From Candidatus Rhodoferax odensensis (GTDB lineage: Bacteria; Pseudomonadota; Gammaproteobacteria; Burkholderiales; Burkholderiaceae_C), in assembly GCA_016718405.1 (NCBI GenBank), contig JADKDJ010000033.1:62001-126000 (forward strand): a DNA stretch of 64,000 bases. The letters are read 5' to 3'. Below are positions 29,835 to 38,334 of this stretch, piece after piece. The number at the start of each line of letters is the position of its first letter. Positions within the stretch are counted from its first letter, which is position 1. Position numbers and translations under genes: made by a program. Below the pieces are notes generated by a model. The model saw nothing but the letters and a program-made list of their open reading frames with translations. It was not told where the DNA came from and did no database searches.

Positions 29835-30314
29835 TTAAGCTGCTGCGTTGGGTTGATTGCCAAGCTTGTCGGCCCACTGCGCCATCTTGCCCAGGCCAGT
29901 CCAGTTGGCGTCGATGAAGGTGATGGCGCCGGTCGGGCAGGCCTCGGCACAGGCCGGTGCGCCACCGCACAAGTCGCACTTTTGCACCTTGCCGGTTTCC
30001 TGCACGTAATTGATGGTGCCAAACGGACAGGCAATGGTGCAGACTTTGCAGCCCACACAGGTGGTCTCGTTCACCACTTTGGCCCCAGTGGCCTTGTCCA
30101 ACGTGATCGCCTCCACCGGACAGGCGTGCAGGCACCAGGCTTCGTCGCACTGCGTGCAGGTGTAGGGCACCTTTTTGCCGGTATGGTGAAAGTCAAACAC
30201 CTTGATGCGCGACTTGGCTGGCGCGAAGGTGGCGTAGTTCTCGAACGAACAGGCCATCTCGCACTGCAGGCAGCCGGTGCACTTGTCTGCATTGATGTGC
30301 AACACCTTTTGCAT
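29835..30314 (-). CDS. aorA: Four-cluster [4Fe-4S] polyferredoxin, AorA-like
   Basis: The 159-aa protein has four cysteine groups: CTGCLQCEMAC, CTQCDEAWCLHACP, CVGCKVCTIACP and CDLCGGAPACAEACP, enough for four [4Fe-4S] clusters. It is the usual electron-transfer subunit of AorABC, forming wires between AorB and AorC. ATG 30314 has a good GGAG upstream; the open frame to 30365 is not used. It is first in the leftward operon and divergent from a GAF/Fis regulator. Confidence 0.92.
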   Translation of the reverse strand: MQKVLHINADKCTGCLQCEMACSFENYATFAPAKSRIKVFDFHHTGKKVPYTCTQCDEAWCLHACPVEAITLDKATGAKVVNETTCVGCKVCTIACPFGTINYVQETGKVQKCDLCGGAPACAEACPTGAITFIDANWTGLGKMAQWADKLGNQPNAAA

Positions 30315-30348
30315 GGTTGTCTCCTTTTGGGGCGATTGCTGAAGATCC

Positions 30349-30373
30349 GCAAACCACTTATGCAATGGTTTGC
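30349..30373. promoter_or_regulatory. Perfect dyad in the aorA-regulator divergent region
   Basis: GCAAACCA (30349-30356) and TGGTTTGC (30366-30373) are perfect inverted repeats with a 9-base spacer, 35 bases upstream of aorA. It is placed as an operator would be for the divergent regulator or another factor. No sigma-54 -24/-12 element could be recognised. Confidence 0.5.
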
Positions 30374-30392
30374 CTATGAACTGATTTGCCTA
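30369..30392. repeat. Direct TTTGCCTA repeats in the aor promoter region
   Basis: TTTGCCTA occurs at 30369-30376 and 30385-30392, start to start 16 bases apart. The first overlaps the right arm of the dyad. Possible binding half-sites for the divergent regulator. Confidence 0.35.
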
Positions 30393-30528
30393 GGCATTGT
30401 TGTTCGGCAAGCCCCTTTACACCCTAGGGACAACCCTAGCCCAACCTTGCTGCAGCACTGAAATTCTCAATTTGAAACAGTGGCTCCCATCAGCAGCCCG
30501 GCTTGGCTTGGCGCACAATTCGCACACC

Positions 30529-31668
30529 ATGCACTCGCCTGCCGCTCCCACGCCAAGTCCCGCCGCGTTGACCCGGCTGAGCCGCATTGCGCAAGCGCGC
30601 CAAGCGGTACTGCACGAGCGCCACGCCCCGCCCGGCGGCGCCATCGCCCCCTGGATAGAACGATCCTGGCAGCGCTGCATGGCCATGGGGCTGCAACCCG
30701 GACGTCGGGTCGAGTTTGATGTGCTGACCAGCGAACAGATGCGCCGCACCGCGCAGAACAACGCCGTCTTGGTGCAGACCGCGCGCCCGGTGCTGGCCAC
30801 GCTGGGCCGGGCCATTGTCAACACCCGCTACTTCGCGATCCTGACCAACGCCCAGGGCGTGGTGGTGGACGTCAGTGGCGCCATCGACCGCTCCGACCCG
30901 CGTGCCAACCTGATCACTCGCATCGGCGTAGACCTGTCGGAATCCAAAGTGGGCACCACCGCCATTGGTGCTGCGTTGGGCGAGCTGCAGCCAGTTTGGC
31001 TGCATCGCGGCGAACACTTCTTTGCCGACACCTCGGTCTACAGCTGTGCCGGCGCGCCACTGTTTGGGCCGGACGGCCAGTGCGTCGGCATGCTGGACCT
31101 GACCGGCATTGATGCCGTGGAACGCCCAGAGCTCAAACATCTGGTCACGCAGTCGGCCAGCAAGATCGAGAACGCCCTGGTGCTGGCGCAGCCACACGCC
31201 CTGACCGTGCGACTGAGCTGGCCCGGTAACCCCATGGGCAGCGACGCCGACGGTCTGCTGTGCCTGGACGCGGATGGCTGGATCACCGGGGCCAACCGCA
31301 TTGCGCGCGAGATGGTGAGCAATCTAGGCGGCACCCGTGGGCATGTCGTGCACGTGAGCGAAGTGTTTGGCATCCCTTACCAAACGCTGTTTGACGCGGT
31401 GCGGCGCAGCGACCCCCGGCTGGAGATTCCGTTATGGACCGGGCTGCGCCTGCAAGCGTTGCCGATTGCGCGCGCGTGTGAGACCGAGCCCATCACCCTG
31501 GAACGACGCGCGCTGACGCCGCCGGCCCAGCCCCTCAAGGACGTGGAGTCGGCCCTGATTCGCAAGGCCGTGACGGACGCCAAAGGCAACGTGACCGAAG
31601 CCGCCCGCGCCCTAGGGATCAGCCGCGCCACGGTGTACCGCAAGTTAGGTCAGAAGAAAGCCGATTAG
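30529..31668 (+). CDS. GAF-Fis transcriptional regulator without AAA+ domain
   Basis: The 379-aa protein starts at ATG 30529; the frame is open from 30397. It has an AcoR-like N-terminal region (IERSWQRCMAMGLQPG), a GAF domain (about 75-215, VLATLGRAIVNTRYFAILTN to GMLDLTGID) and a C-terminal Fis-type HTH (AKGNVTEAARALGISRATVYRKL). The central sigma-54-contacting AAA+ domain of AcoR/NtrC regulators (GAFTGA, Walker A/B) is absent. It probably regulates the divergent aor operon in response to a small molecule. Whether it activates sigma-70 or represses cannot be said. Confidence 0.85.
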   Translation: MHSPAAPTPSPAALTRLSRIAQARQAVLHERHAPPGGAIAPWIERSWQRCMAMGLQPGRRVEFDVLTSEQMRRTAQNNAVLVQTARPVLATLGRAIVNTRYFAILTNAQGVVVDVSGAIDRSDPRANLITRIGVDLSESKVGTTAIGAALGELQPVWLHRGEHFFADTSVYSCAGAPLFGPDGQCVGMLDLTGIDAVERPELKHLVTQSASKIENALVLAQPHALTVRLSWPGNPMGSDADGLLCLDADGWITGANRIAREMVSNLGGTRGHVVHVSEVFGIPYQTLFDAVRRSDPRLEIPLWTGLRLQALPIARACETEPITLERRALTPPAQPLKDVESALIRKAVTDAKGNVTEAARALGISRATVYRKLGQKKAD

Positions 31669-31747
31669 TCGGCGTCTTGGTCGTGCCGTTACCGGCGTAA
31701 GAATCGACGCCGAGCTCCGACAAAAGAGCTCAGTCACCCACCGGCAC

Positions 31748-32485
31748 ATGACCATGCTTCCGATTCACCCGCGCCAATCCCTGCTTGCCTTACTCTGCCT
31801 GCCAGTGGCAACGCTTGCCGCCAACCCAAGCTGCGAAACGCGCTCGGGCGAGCAGCTGACTCCGGTGATCGAGCTGTACACCTCCGAAGGGTGCAGTTCC
31901 TGCCCACCGGCCGACCAGTGGCTGTCCACGCTCAAGGGCAAGCCGGTGGTGGCGCAGGCGTTTCATGTGGGTTACTGGGACTACATCGGCTGGGTGGACC
32001 GCTTTGCCAAACCGGAGCACACCGAGCGCCAGCGGCAACTGGCGGCTGCCAATGGCCTGCGCAGCATCTACACCCCCCAAGTGGTGCGCAATGGGCGCGA
32101 CTGGCGGGGTTACGTGGGTGCGACCACCGTGGCCACGAACGAGCCGTCGCGCGCCACCATAGTCCTGCAACGCTCGGTCAACGACCCCAACAGTTTTCAG
32201 GCCGAGGTGACCCCGGCAGCCGGCGTGACCGCCTGGAGCGCCTACTGGAGCGTGACAGAACACGACCACAGCTCACGCGTAACGGCGGGTGAAAACAATG
32301 GTGAGGCGCTCAAACACGACTTTGTGGTGCGCCAGTACGCGCCAGTGGGTCGTTACCAGGGTGCGCAGTCGCTCAAGTTCAACGCCATCGCTGGTCAGGC
32401 TGCGCACGCGAGGCAGATCAACCTGGTGGTATCCGACGCTCAAAGCGGGCAAACGCTGCAGGCGATCAGCCTGTCGTGCGGGTAG
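31748..32485 (+). CDS. DUF1223 family secreted thioredoxin-like protein
   Basis: The 245-aa protein has a signal peptide (about 1-24, LALLCLPVATLAA). It has a thioredoxin-fold segment VIELYTSEGCSSCPPADQWL whose CxxC (EGCSSC) is the putative redox site, and the DUF1223 motifs FHVGYWDYIGW and YTPQVVRNGRD. The function in the family is unknown; periplasmic redox or metal chemistry is a guess. It lies between the GAF regulator and the converging fdhD. Confidence 0.8.
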   Translation: MTMLPIHPRQSLLALLCLPVATLAANPSCETRSGEQLTPVIELYTSEGCSSCPPADQWLSTLKGKPVVAQAFHVGYWDYIGWVDRFAKPEHTERQRQLAAANGLRSIYTPQVVRNGRDWRGYVGATTVATNEPSRATIVLQRSVNDPNSFQAEVTPAAGVTAWSAYWSVTEHDHSSRVTAGENNGEALKHDFVVRQYAPVGRYQGAQSLKFNAIAGQAAHARQINLVVSDAQSGQTLQAISLSCG

Positions 32486-32504
32486 ACCACAGCACCGCAA
32501 GAAC

Positions 32505-33404
32505 TCAGCCGCGCAGCCGCTCTGGATGCGTGAACGCCGTCAACCGCTCACCGCGCACAAAGCCGCACAGGGTGATGCCCGCGCGGCGCGCGGTATCGAT
32601 GGCCATGCTCGACGGTGCCGACACCGCTGCCACCAGTTCAATACCGGCGCGCGCCGCCTTGGTAACCATCTCCAGGCTGACGCGGCCCGACAGCAGCACG
32701 CAGCCCCCCGCGCTGGGCAGACCGTGCAACAGGCAGTGGCCAATCACCTTGTCCAGTGCATTGTGTCGCCCCAGGTCTTCGGCCAGCGCCAGCAGCGTGC
32801 CGACGGCGTCAAACAGTGCGGCGGCGTGGGTGCCGCCGGTGCGGGCAAAGATGGCCTGGCGCGCGCGCATGGTCCGCATGTGCTGGTGCACCTGCGCGGC
32901 GCCCAGCACCAGCGTGCTGGCAACGCGCATGCCTCCACCGGCCTCGACCAGGCCGTCTACATTGGCGCACATGCCGCAGGAACTGGCCACCACGCCGCTG
33001 CGCCGCGTGCTGTGCGCGCGCGCCGGATCGACCAGGCGAACCCGCACCACGCTGGCTGAGTCCGGGCAAACCGCCATGGAAGCGACATCGCCCATCGCAT
33101 CGATCAGCCCTTCGGTCAACAGGAAGCCAGCCGCCAACGCCAGCGCGCCGGGCTCGCCGCCCTCGCCCAGAAAACCGTCGTGCGGCAAGTAGCCCGAGGC
33201 CTCCGGCGAGCCGGTAGGGGTGCACATCAGGGTGTAGTGGCCGACGTCCTGCACCTCGACGCGCAGCGCCTGCTCCACCACCACCCAGCAGCCCTCTTGC
33301 GCGGGCACGATGCTGGCCGCATCAAGCCGGTGCGCCATCACCGAACGCATGCCGCGCTCGGGTGGGACCCAATCCGCCAGCAGTTCACCGGGTTCGCGTT
33401 TCAT
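32505..33404 (-). CDS. fdhD: Molybdoenzyme sulfurtransferase FdhD
   Basis: The 299-aa protein has the FdhD motif SSCGMC (about Cys143/Cys146), EDLGRHNALDK, LSGRVSLEMV and SAPSSMAIDTA. FdhD passes sulfur from IscS to the bis-pterin molybdenum cofactor before it enters formate dehydrogenases and related enzymes. ATG 33404 is 13 bases after the stop of the large molybdenum enzyme gene, so they are co-transcribed. That suggests this enzyme needs the sulfurated cofactor. Confidence 0.92.
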   Translation of the reverse strand: MKREPGELLADWVPPERGMRSVMAHRLDAASIVPAQEGCWVVVEQALRVEVQDVGHYTLMCTPTGSPEASGYLPHDGFLGEGGEPGALALAAGFLLTEGLIDAMGDVASMAVCPDSASVVRVRLVDPARAHSTRRSGVVASSCGMCANVDGLVEAGGGMRVASTLVLGAAQVHQHMRTMRARQAIFARTGGTHAAALFDAVGTLLALAEDLGRHNALDKVIGHCLLHGLPSAGGCVLLSGRVSLEMVTKAARAGIELVAAVSAPSSMAIDTARRAGITLCGFVRGERLTAFTHPERLRG

Positions 33405-33417
33405 GTTCGCTCGGTGT

Positions 33418-36189
33418 TCAGCGCCGCTTCGCGCGCCGAATCGCCACCCGCACAATGTCGGCGCCCGAGCCCGTGGCATCGGTCAGGTCCAGCGACATCG
33501 GGGCGATGGTGTTGAGGCTGGGCGACTTCAGGTTCTTGGCATAGGGCGTGGCCCAGTAGTCAAACTGGCCCACCATCACCAGCGTGTCCGGCCGGATGCC
33601 CTGCACCACAATGGCCGGGCCTTTGGTCATGCCGATGGCCGAAGTGACCTCCAGCGTGTCGCCATCCTCAATATCGAGCTTGCGCGCCACGCCAGCATTG
33701 ATCATCACGCCATGGTGGCCACGCACGTTGCCGGCCAGTTCGTCCATCATCTGGATCGAGGCATTGCCGCCGGCGTGGTACTGCATGCTCTTGGTGGTGA
33801 TCAGCCAGTAGGGATAGTCCTCGGGCTTCAGGCCACGGCGCACCAGGTCCTGCTCCCACACGCCGGGGAAGTCGTGCCACTGCGGCAGCGCCTGGTATTC
33901 GTTGAGCTGCGCGTCCCACCAGTCCACGCCCGCGTCGTGCAGGCGCGCGCCCAGCTCCTTGCCGGAGCGCATCAGCCGCTCCTGGTAGGGCAGCTCGAAG
34001 CGCACGTTCTGGCTCTGCATGGTCGGGTAAAGGTACCAGCCGGTGCGCGCATAGGGCTTGGTCAGCAGCCCGTGCTGCTTGAACCAGTCCAGAGAGTGCA
34101 CGTGCGCGCCTTCGGTCAGGTCGTGGCTGGCGGCGCGGCAGATTGCGTCCCAGATGGCATCGACCGAATGCACCTGGTCAATCGCCAGCTCGTAGTCACG
34201 CCCCTCGCCTTTGAGCGGCGCGCCAAAAATGCCGCGGTTGATGGCGGCGTTATAGGGTTCCAGCAAGCTTGTACGCCGCGCGAGCTCGGTGGCGATCCAG
34301 GTGAAGTCGCGCGCCTGGCCCTGCGGCGCCACGGCGGGCTGGCGCAGCACATAGCCTTGGTGCTCCCAGTACTGCTCCATGAACTTGGTTTTACCCAGGC
34401 GGATGAGCTGGGTGGACTCCAGATCCGTGGCGTCGGGCAGCAGGATGTCGGCCATGTGGTTGGTCTCGTCCGGCGTGAAGGCAAAACACACCGTGAACGG
34501 AAAGCGCGCAATCGTCTTGGCCACGTTGTGCGTGTCCCAGAACGAGATCGACGGGTTGGTGCGGTAGGCAAACCAGATGTCGGGCGCGGTCGGGCGCGGC
34601 CAGTTCTTGGGCACATGGGTCTGGAACATCCAGGCCAGATGCGACGGGCCCAGCGATTGGCTCCACGCGCCGCTGTTGCCCGCCAGCGGCACCAGCGTGC
34701 GGTGCGCGTTGCGCCCGCTGGGCACCTTTTGCCACTTGTCCTTGGTGGTCGGGTTGAGCTTGTTGAGCATGAAGCCGTCCGGCCCCGGCTGCACGCTCTT
34801 GTGGCGGTCTTCGCGCGGGCTGTTGATGCGCACCGTGGTGCCCAGAATGCCGCCCGGCACTTCCAGCGCACCGACCAGCACGGCCAGGAGCGTGCGCGCC
34901 CAGCAGCACTCGTAGGCGCCCCAGCCGTTGTTGACCGTCTTGCCCAGGGTCACCGCCACCGGGCGATACGGCAACAGCTTGCCGTCCACCTCCACAGTCT
35001 GGCCGACGCAGGCCTGCGCCACAAACTCCTGCGCCACCTCGCGGATTTTCTTGGCCGGCACATCGCACAGCGCCTGCGCCCACTCGGGGCTGTATTGGCG
35101 CATGTGCGTCACCAGCTTGGAGAACGAGGTCTCGCCGGTCACGTCGGCATAGTCCCAGCGTTGCGCGTCGGCACCCACCTCCACCACGCCGCGCAGTTCA
35201 AACTGCCCTTCCAGCGCGGGCTCGACATCCGGCGCATCGTGCGGCTGCGCACCGCCGCTGCGGGCGTTCCACACCAAGGGTTTGAGCGTCTGCGCGTCGC
35301 GCAGGAAGTAGCCCTGCGGCCCGACCAGATAGGGCGAGGACGTGATGTCACGCAAAAACGGCACATCGAGCTGGCCGCGCGGCACCTCGTGCAGCAGCAC
35401 ATGGATCATGGCAAACATGAAGGCCGGGTCGGTCTTGGGTTTGATCGGAATCCACTCGGCCGAGGCCGCTGCCGTGACCGACAGGTGCGGCTCGATCTGC
35501 ACACGCTTGATGCCGCGTACACGCGCCTGGGCATGCCTTGCCACGGCACAGACGCCGCCGGTCACCTCCACATTGGCACCGAAGGACACGTTGTAGTTGC
35601 AGTGCGGCGTGTCGGCCGACACCGTGAAGGCGCGGTGCCAATACTCGCCATACAGATGCTCGGAATGCACGCACTTGACGCCCTGCCCGGAGCCAAAGCT
35701 GAAGTCGATCGCCCCCCAGGCCGCGATGAAGGCCGGAAAAGTGCCCATGTAGTTGGCCGGCGTGCCGCCATGGCCCAGCGTGAGCGCCACGCGCGGCAGC
35801 CCCGCCTCGTCGAGCACGCCGCGGGCGCGGATGTCGTTAAGCCGGGCCGCCACCGTGTCCAGCGCTTCGTCCCAGGAGATCGGCACAAAGCCGGGGTCCT
35901 GGTCCATGCCCTTGTTCGGGTTGGTGCGCTTCATGGGCGTGAGAATGCGGCCCGGATGGTAGGTCTTCTGGATCAGCCCGTAGGCCTTGACGCAGGGCTT
36001 GCCGTTGCCGGGATAGAGCCCGCGCCCGTCGAAGTTGGGGCCGATCTCGGTGGCCACGCCGTCTTGCACCTTGACGCTGAGCAAGTCCGGCCCTGAGACG
36101 CAGTTGTAGCAGTAGGTGGGCACCTGGCGTGTAGTGGCCGAGCTTGGGGAGCCGGCTGCGGGGGGACGGGTCTGGGTGGCGCTGGTCAT
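33418..36189 (-). CDS. Molybdopterin oxidoreductase, DMSO reductase family (PadB-like?)
   Basis: The 923-aa protein starts at ATG 36189 (MTSATQTRPP); the frame open to 36402 is not used. Near the N-terminus it has CYNC (27, 30) and KPC (66), three of the four usual cluster cysteines; the third position is replaced (VSGPD). There is no twin-arginine signal, so it is probably cytoplasmic. The layout (MKRTNPNKG, PISWDEALD, RINSPREDRHKS) resembles phenylacetyl-CoA:acceptor oxidoreductase PadB-type subunits, but partner iron-sulfur and membrane subunits are not adjacent. fdhD follows. Substrate unknown. Confidence 0.8.
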   Translation of the reverse strand: MTSATQTRPPAAGSPSSATTRQVPTYCYNCVSGPDLLSVKVQDGVATEIGPNFDGRGLYPGNGKPCVKAYGLIQKTYHPGRILTPMKRTNPNKGMDQDPGFVPISWDEALDTVAARLNDIRARGVLDEAGLPRVALTLGHGGTPANYMGTFPAFIAAWGAIDFSFGSGQGVKCVHSEHLYGEYWHRAFTVSADTPHCNYNVSFGANVEVTGGVCAVARHAQARVRGIKRVQIEPHLSVTAAASAEWIPIKPKTDPAFMFAMIHVLLHEVPRGQLDVPFLRDITSSPYLVGPQGYFLRDAQTLKPLVWNARSGGAQPHDAPDVEPALEGQFELRGVVEVGADAQRWDYADVTGETSFSKLVTHMRQYSPEWAQALCDVPAKKIREVAQEFVAQACVGQTVEVDGKLLPYRPVAVTLGKTVNNGWGAYECCWARTLLAVLVGALEVPGGILGTTVRINSPREDRHKSVQPGPDGFMLNKLNPTTKDKWQKVPSGRNAHRTLVPLAGNSGAWSQSLGPSHLAWMFQTHVPKNWPRPTAPDIWFAYRTNPSISFWDTHNVAKTIARFPFTVCFAFTPDETNHMADILLPDATDLESTQLIRLGKTKFMEQYWEHQGYVLRQPAVAPQGQARDFTWIATELARRTSLLEPYNAAINRGIFGAPLKGEGRDYELAIDQVHSVDAIWDAICRAASHDLTEGAHVHSLDWFKQHGLLTKPYARTGWYLYPTMQSQNVRFELPYQERLMRSGKELGARLHDAGVDWWDAQLNEYQALPQWHDFPGVWEQDLVRRGLKPEDYPYWLITTKSMQYHAGGNASIQMMDELAGNVRGHHGVMINAGVARKLDIEDGDTLEVTSAIGMTKGPAIVVQGIRPDTLVMVGQFDYWATPYAKNLKSPSLNTIAPMSLDLTDATGSGADIVRVAIRRAKRR

Positions 36190-36304
36190 GGGCTGTGGTA
36201 CTCGCGAATCTGGTAATTGAATGCAAGTATTCACGATAGGCGACAAGCGATACCGTCGCAATATGTTTGCGATTGCATAGCGGACCGGCCACCCAGCAAT
36301 GGGC

Positions 36305-36434
36305 CGACCGCATAATTGGCGCCATGCGCGTGCGATTGCTTCTTGTGTTGACTCCCCTGTTCGCGACTCTCGGTGCGACCAGTTCCCCAATCCCGCCAAC
36401 ATTCACCATCCCAGCGAGGTTGCAGCAGATCTAG
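36305..36434 (+). pseudogene. modA: Decayed 5' fragment of a modA gene
   Basis: From ACCGCATAATTGGCGCCATGCG the sequence parallels the start of intact modA at 40531 (ACCGCATAATCGACGCCATGCG). The encoded MRVRLLLVLTPLFATLGAT matches MRMRLSLALT and LLATLGAT of the intact signal peptide. It then loses similarity and stops at TAG 36432. About 15 upstream bases are also conserved. It is a remnant of a second modA beside the molybdenum enzyme, or a displaced copy of the modA start. Confidence 0.6.
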
Positions 36435-36713
36435 TCGCCGGTTGAGTCAGCGGCCACCCCGCAGGCGGCGCAAAGCATCCGTTGCGCGCCCAGATGGGAC
36501 CCTGGGTGCCGACCAATCTGCAGTAGGCCAACGCGCCAAAAACCCCGTGCCATACTGGCTCCCCGCGGTTGAAATAACTATGCGCTCAGCATCACTGACG
36601 GAGCGTGCAAACCAGCACGACACACTTAGCAAAAATTGATAGCAACACCGTCAATATGTGCGCGCTCTCGCGTCCAGTATTGCCATGATTCCGTGACAGA
36701 AACCGCGATTCGA
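36435..36713. other. Noncoding gap with no recognised feature
   Basis: Between the modA remnant and the AraC-type gene no convincing gene, terminator or repeat was seen, apart from an A+T-rich AGCAAAAATTGATAGCAAC stretch near 36630 that weakly resembles the dispersed repeat. Confidence 0.4.
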
Positions 36714-37553
36714 ATGCATCCGTATGAAACCGGCACCTCCTGCGACGCCCCGCGGCAGTGGGCGGGTTGTCTGGCACTGGCACCGGGTGTGGCTGTTTTT
36801 AGAGGACAGGCCGGTAACCACCAAACGCACCAACACTGGGCCCACCAATTGGCCATGGGTCTGGACGGGCCGGTGCAAATGGGCTCCGGCGATAAGGTGC
36901 TGTGCGCGCCCAGCCTATTCATTCCGGCGGGGGTGTCCCACAGCCTGGTGAAAAGTGTGCTGGTCTCGGTGTTTCTGGACCCAACCACGGAATTGGCGCG
37001 GGGACTGTGCCAACAGGTCAACGCACTCCAAGCGCCCACTGACATCGCAGCCCTGTCCCCAGCGCTGGATACCCGCTTGCGCGACATGCTGGCGGGCGAA
37101 CGGCCCATCGACGTGGCGCTACGTGAACTACAGGCCCTGCTTGCGCCGCAAACGGTACGAGTGACGGATGCGCGCCTGCAAACCGTGCTTGCCACCTTGG
37201 CGCAGCCGGATGCTCTGGACCGTGCGCACAGCCGTGGCCAATTGGCGGCCCTGGTCGGGCTGTCGGAAACCCGGTTCTCCCATTGGTTCAGGGAGCACAC
37301 CGGTATGCCACTGCGCAGCTACCGCAAATGGCTGCGATTGGTGCGCGGGTTGGAGCATGCCCTGCGCGGCGGCAATCTGACCGATGCCGCGCACCAGGCG
37401 GCATTTGCCGATCAGGCGCATTTTTCACGCACGTTCTTGCAGATGTTTGGCGTGCGCGCATCCGATCTGGTGTCATCGATTCACCTGCATGCAGGGCCAA
37501 ACGCCCCACATCGTGCCGGGCAAACTGGCGCCTCTGTCTTTCTGCAGCGATAG
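36714..37553 (+). CDS. AraC-family transcriptional regulator
   Basis: About 279 aa. The C-terminal part carries the AraC double HTH (LAALVGLSETRFSHWFREHTGMPLRSYRKWLRL and LTDAAHQAAFADQAHFSRTFLQMFGV). The N-terminal part (cupin-like, HQTHQHWAHQLAMGLDGPV) may bind a ligand. The frame is open from 36636; ATG 36714 is preferred but no clear ribosome-binding site is seen. It is followed closely by a transglutaminase-like gene, which could be its target. Confidence 0.8.
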   Translation: MHPYETGTSCDAPRQWAGCLALAPGVAVFRGQAGNHQTHQHWAHQLAMGLDGPVQMGSGDKVLCAPSLFIPAGVSHSLVKSVLVSVFLDPTTELARGLCQQVNALQAPTDIAALSPALDTRLRDMLAGERPIDVALRELQALLAPQTVRVTDARLQTVLATLAQPDALDRAHSRGQLAALVGLSETRFSHWFREHTGMPLRSYRKWLRLVRGLEHALRGGNLTDAAHQAAFADQAHFSRTFLQMFGVRASDLVSSIHLHAGPNAPHRAGQTGASVFLQR

Positions 37554-37616
37554 CTCTTTCGTTCAATCGCCGCCACGCGGTTCGCCAGATACTGCCCGTA
37601 TCACATGGAGAACCCA

Positions 37617-38321
37617 ATGCGCCAATACCTTGAGGAAACACCCCTACTGGACTTTTCGCACCCCAGTTTGACCGCTTTGATTCGAGACCGACAGTGGCAG
37701 TCCCTGCCCGAGGACGCGCGGGTGGGTGCCATCTACGAGTTTGTTCAAAATGAAATCGCCTTTGGCTACAACACGGCCGATGACATCCGCGCCTCCGAGG
37801 TGCTGCGCGACGGTTACGGGCAGTGCAACACCAAAGGCACCTTGTTCATGGCGCTGTTGCGCGCGTGCGGGGTGCGCTGCCGTTTTCATGGCTTCACCAT
37901 CGCAAAGCCCTTGCAGCGCGGCGCCATTACCGGCATCGCCTATCAACTTGCACCCCGCAGCATTGTCCACAGTTGGGTCGAAGTCGAGTTGAATGGCCAA
38001 TGGATCGAACTGGAAGGCTTCATACTGGACCAAGCCTACCTGCGCAGCCTGCAGACGCGGTTCGCCCGCCAGGAGGGCGCCTTTTGTGGTTATGGGGCGG
38101 CCACGCCTGATCTGAAGAACCCGGCAGTCGAGTGGAAGGGCGCCAGCACCTACATTCAGAAAGACGGCATCAATCACGACTTTGGTGTGTTTGACTCGCC
38201 CGACCAGTTTTACGCCGCGCACGGCAGCAACCTGAGCGGCGTCAAACGGCTCCTGTTTCAGCGCTATTTCCGCCACCAAATGAATGCCAATGTGGCAAAG
38301 GTGCGGCGCGGCCAGTGGTGA
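37617..38321 (+). CDS. Transglutaminase-like cysteine protease-fold protein
   Basis: The 234-aa protein has a transglutaminase core: catalytic Cys in LRDGYGQCNTKGTLFMALLRACG (about Cys70) and His in IVHSWVEVEL (about His118), with an aspartate expected downstream near ELEGFILDQAY. GGAG at 37607-37610, six bases before ATG 37617, decides the start over ATG 37605. There is no signal peptide. Such proteins hydrolyse or crosslink peptides; the substrate is unknown. Confidence 0.8.
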   Translation: MRQYLEETPLLDFSHPSLTALIRDRQWQSLPEDARVGAIYEFVQNEIAFGYNTADDIRASEVLRDGYGQCNTKGTLFMALLRACGVRCRFHGFTIAKPLQRGAITGIAYQLAPRSIVHSWVEVELNGQWIELEGFILDQAYLRSLQTRFARQEGAFCGYGAATPDLKNPAVEWKGASTYIQKDGINHDFGVFDSPDQFYAAHGSNLSGVKRLLFQRYFRHQMNANVAKVRRGQW

Positions 38322-38334
38322 TCTTTGTGCGCAC

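Noticed and set aside
30315..30528. Sigma-54 promoter for the aor operon
   Set aside because: The nearest GG/GC pair has 9 instead of 10 intervening bases and poor flanks. The divergent regulator also lacks the sigma-54 ATPase domain.
33310..36096. 928-codon open frame on the plus strand
   Set aside because: It is antisense to the molybdopterin enzyme. The His/Arg-rich product has no recognisable domains, while the opposite strand encodes a full family protein.
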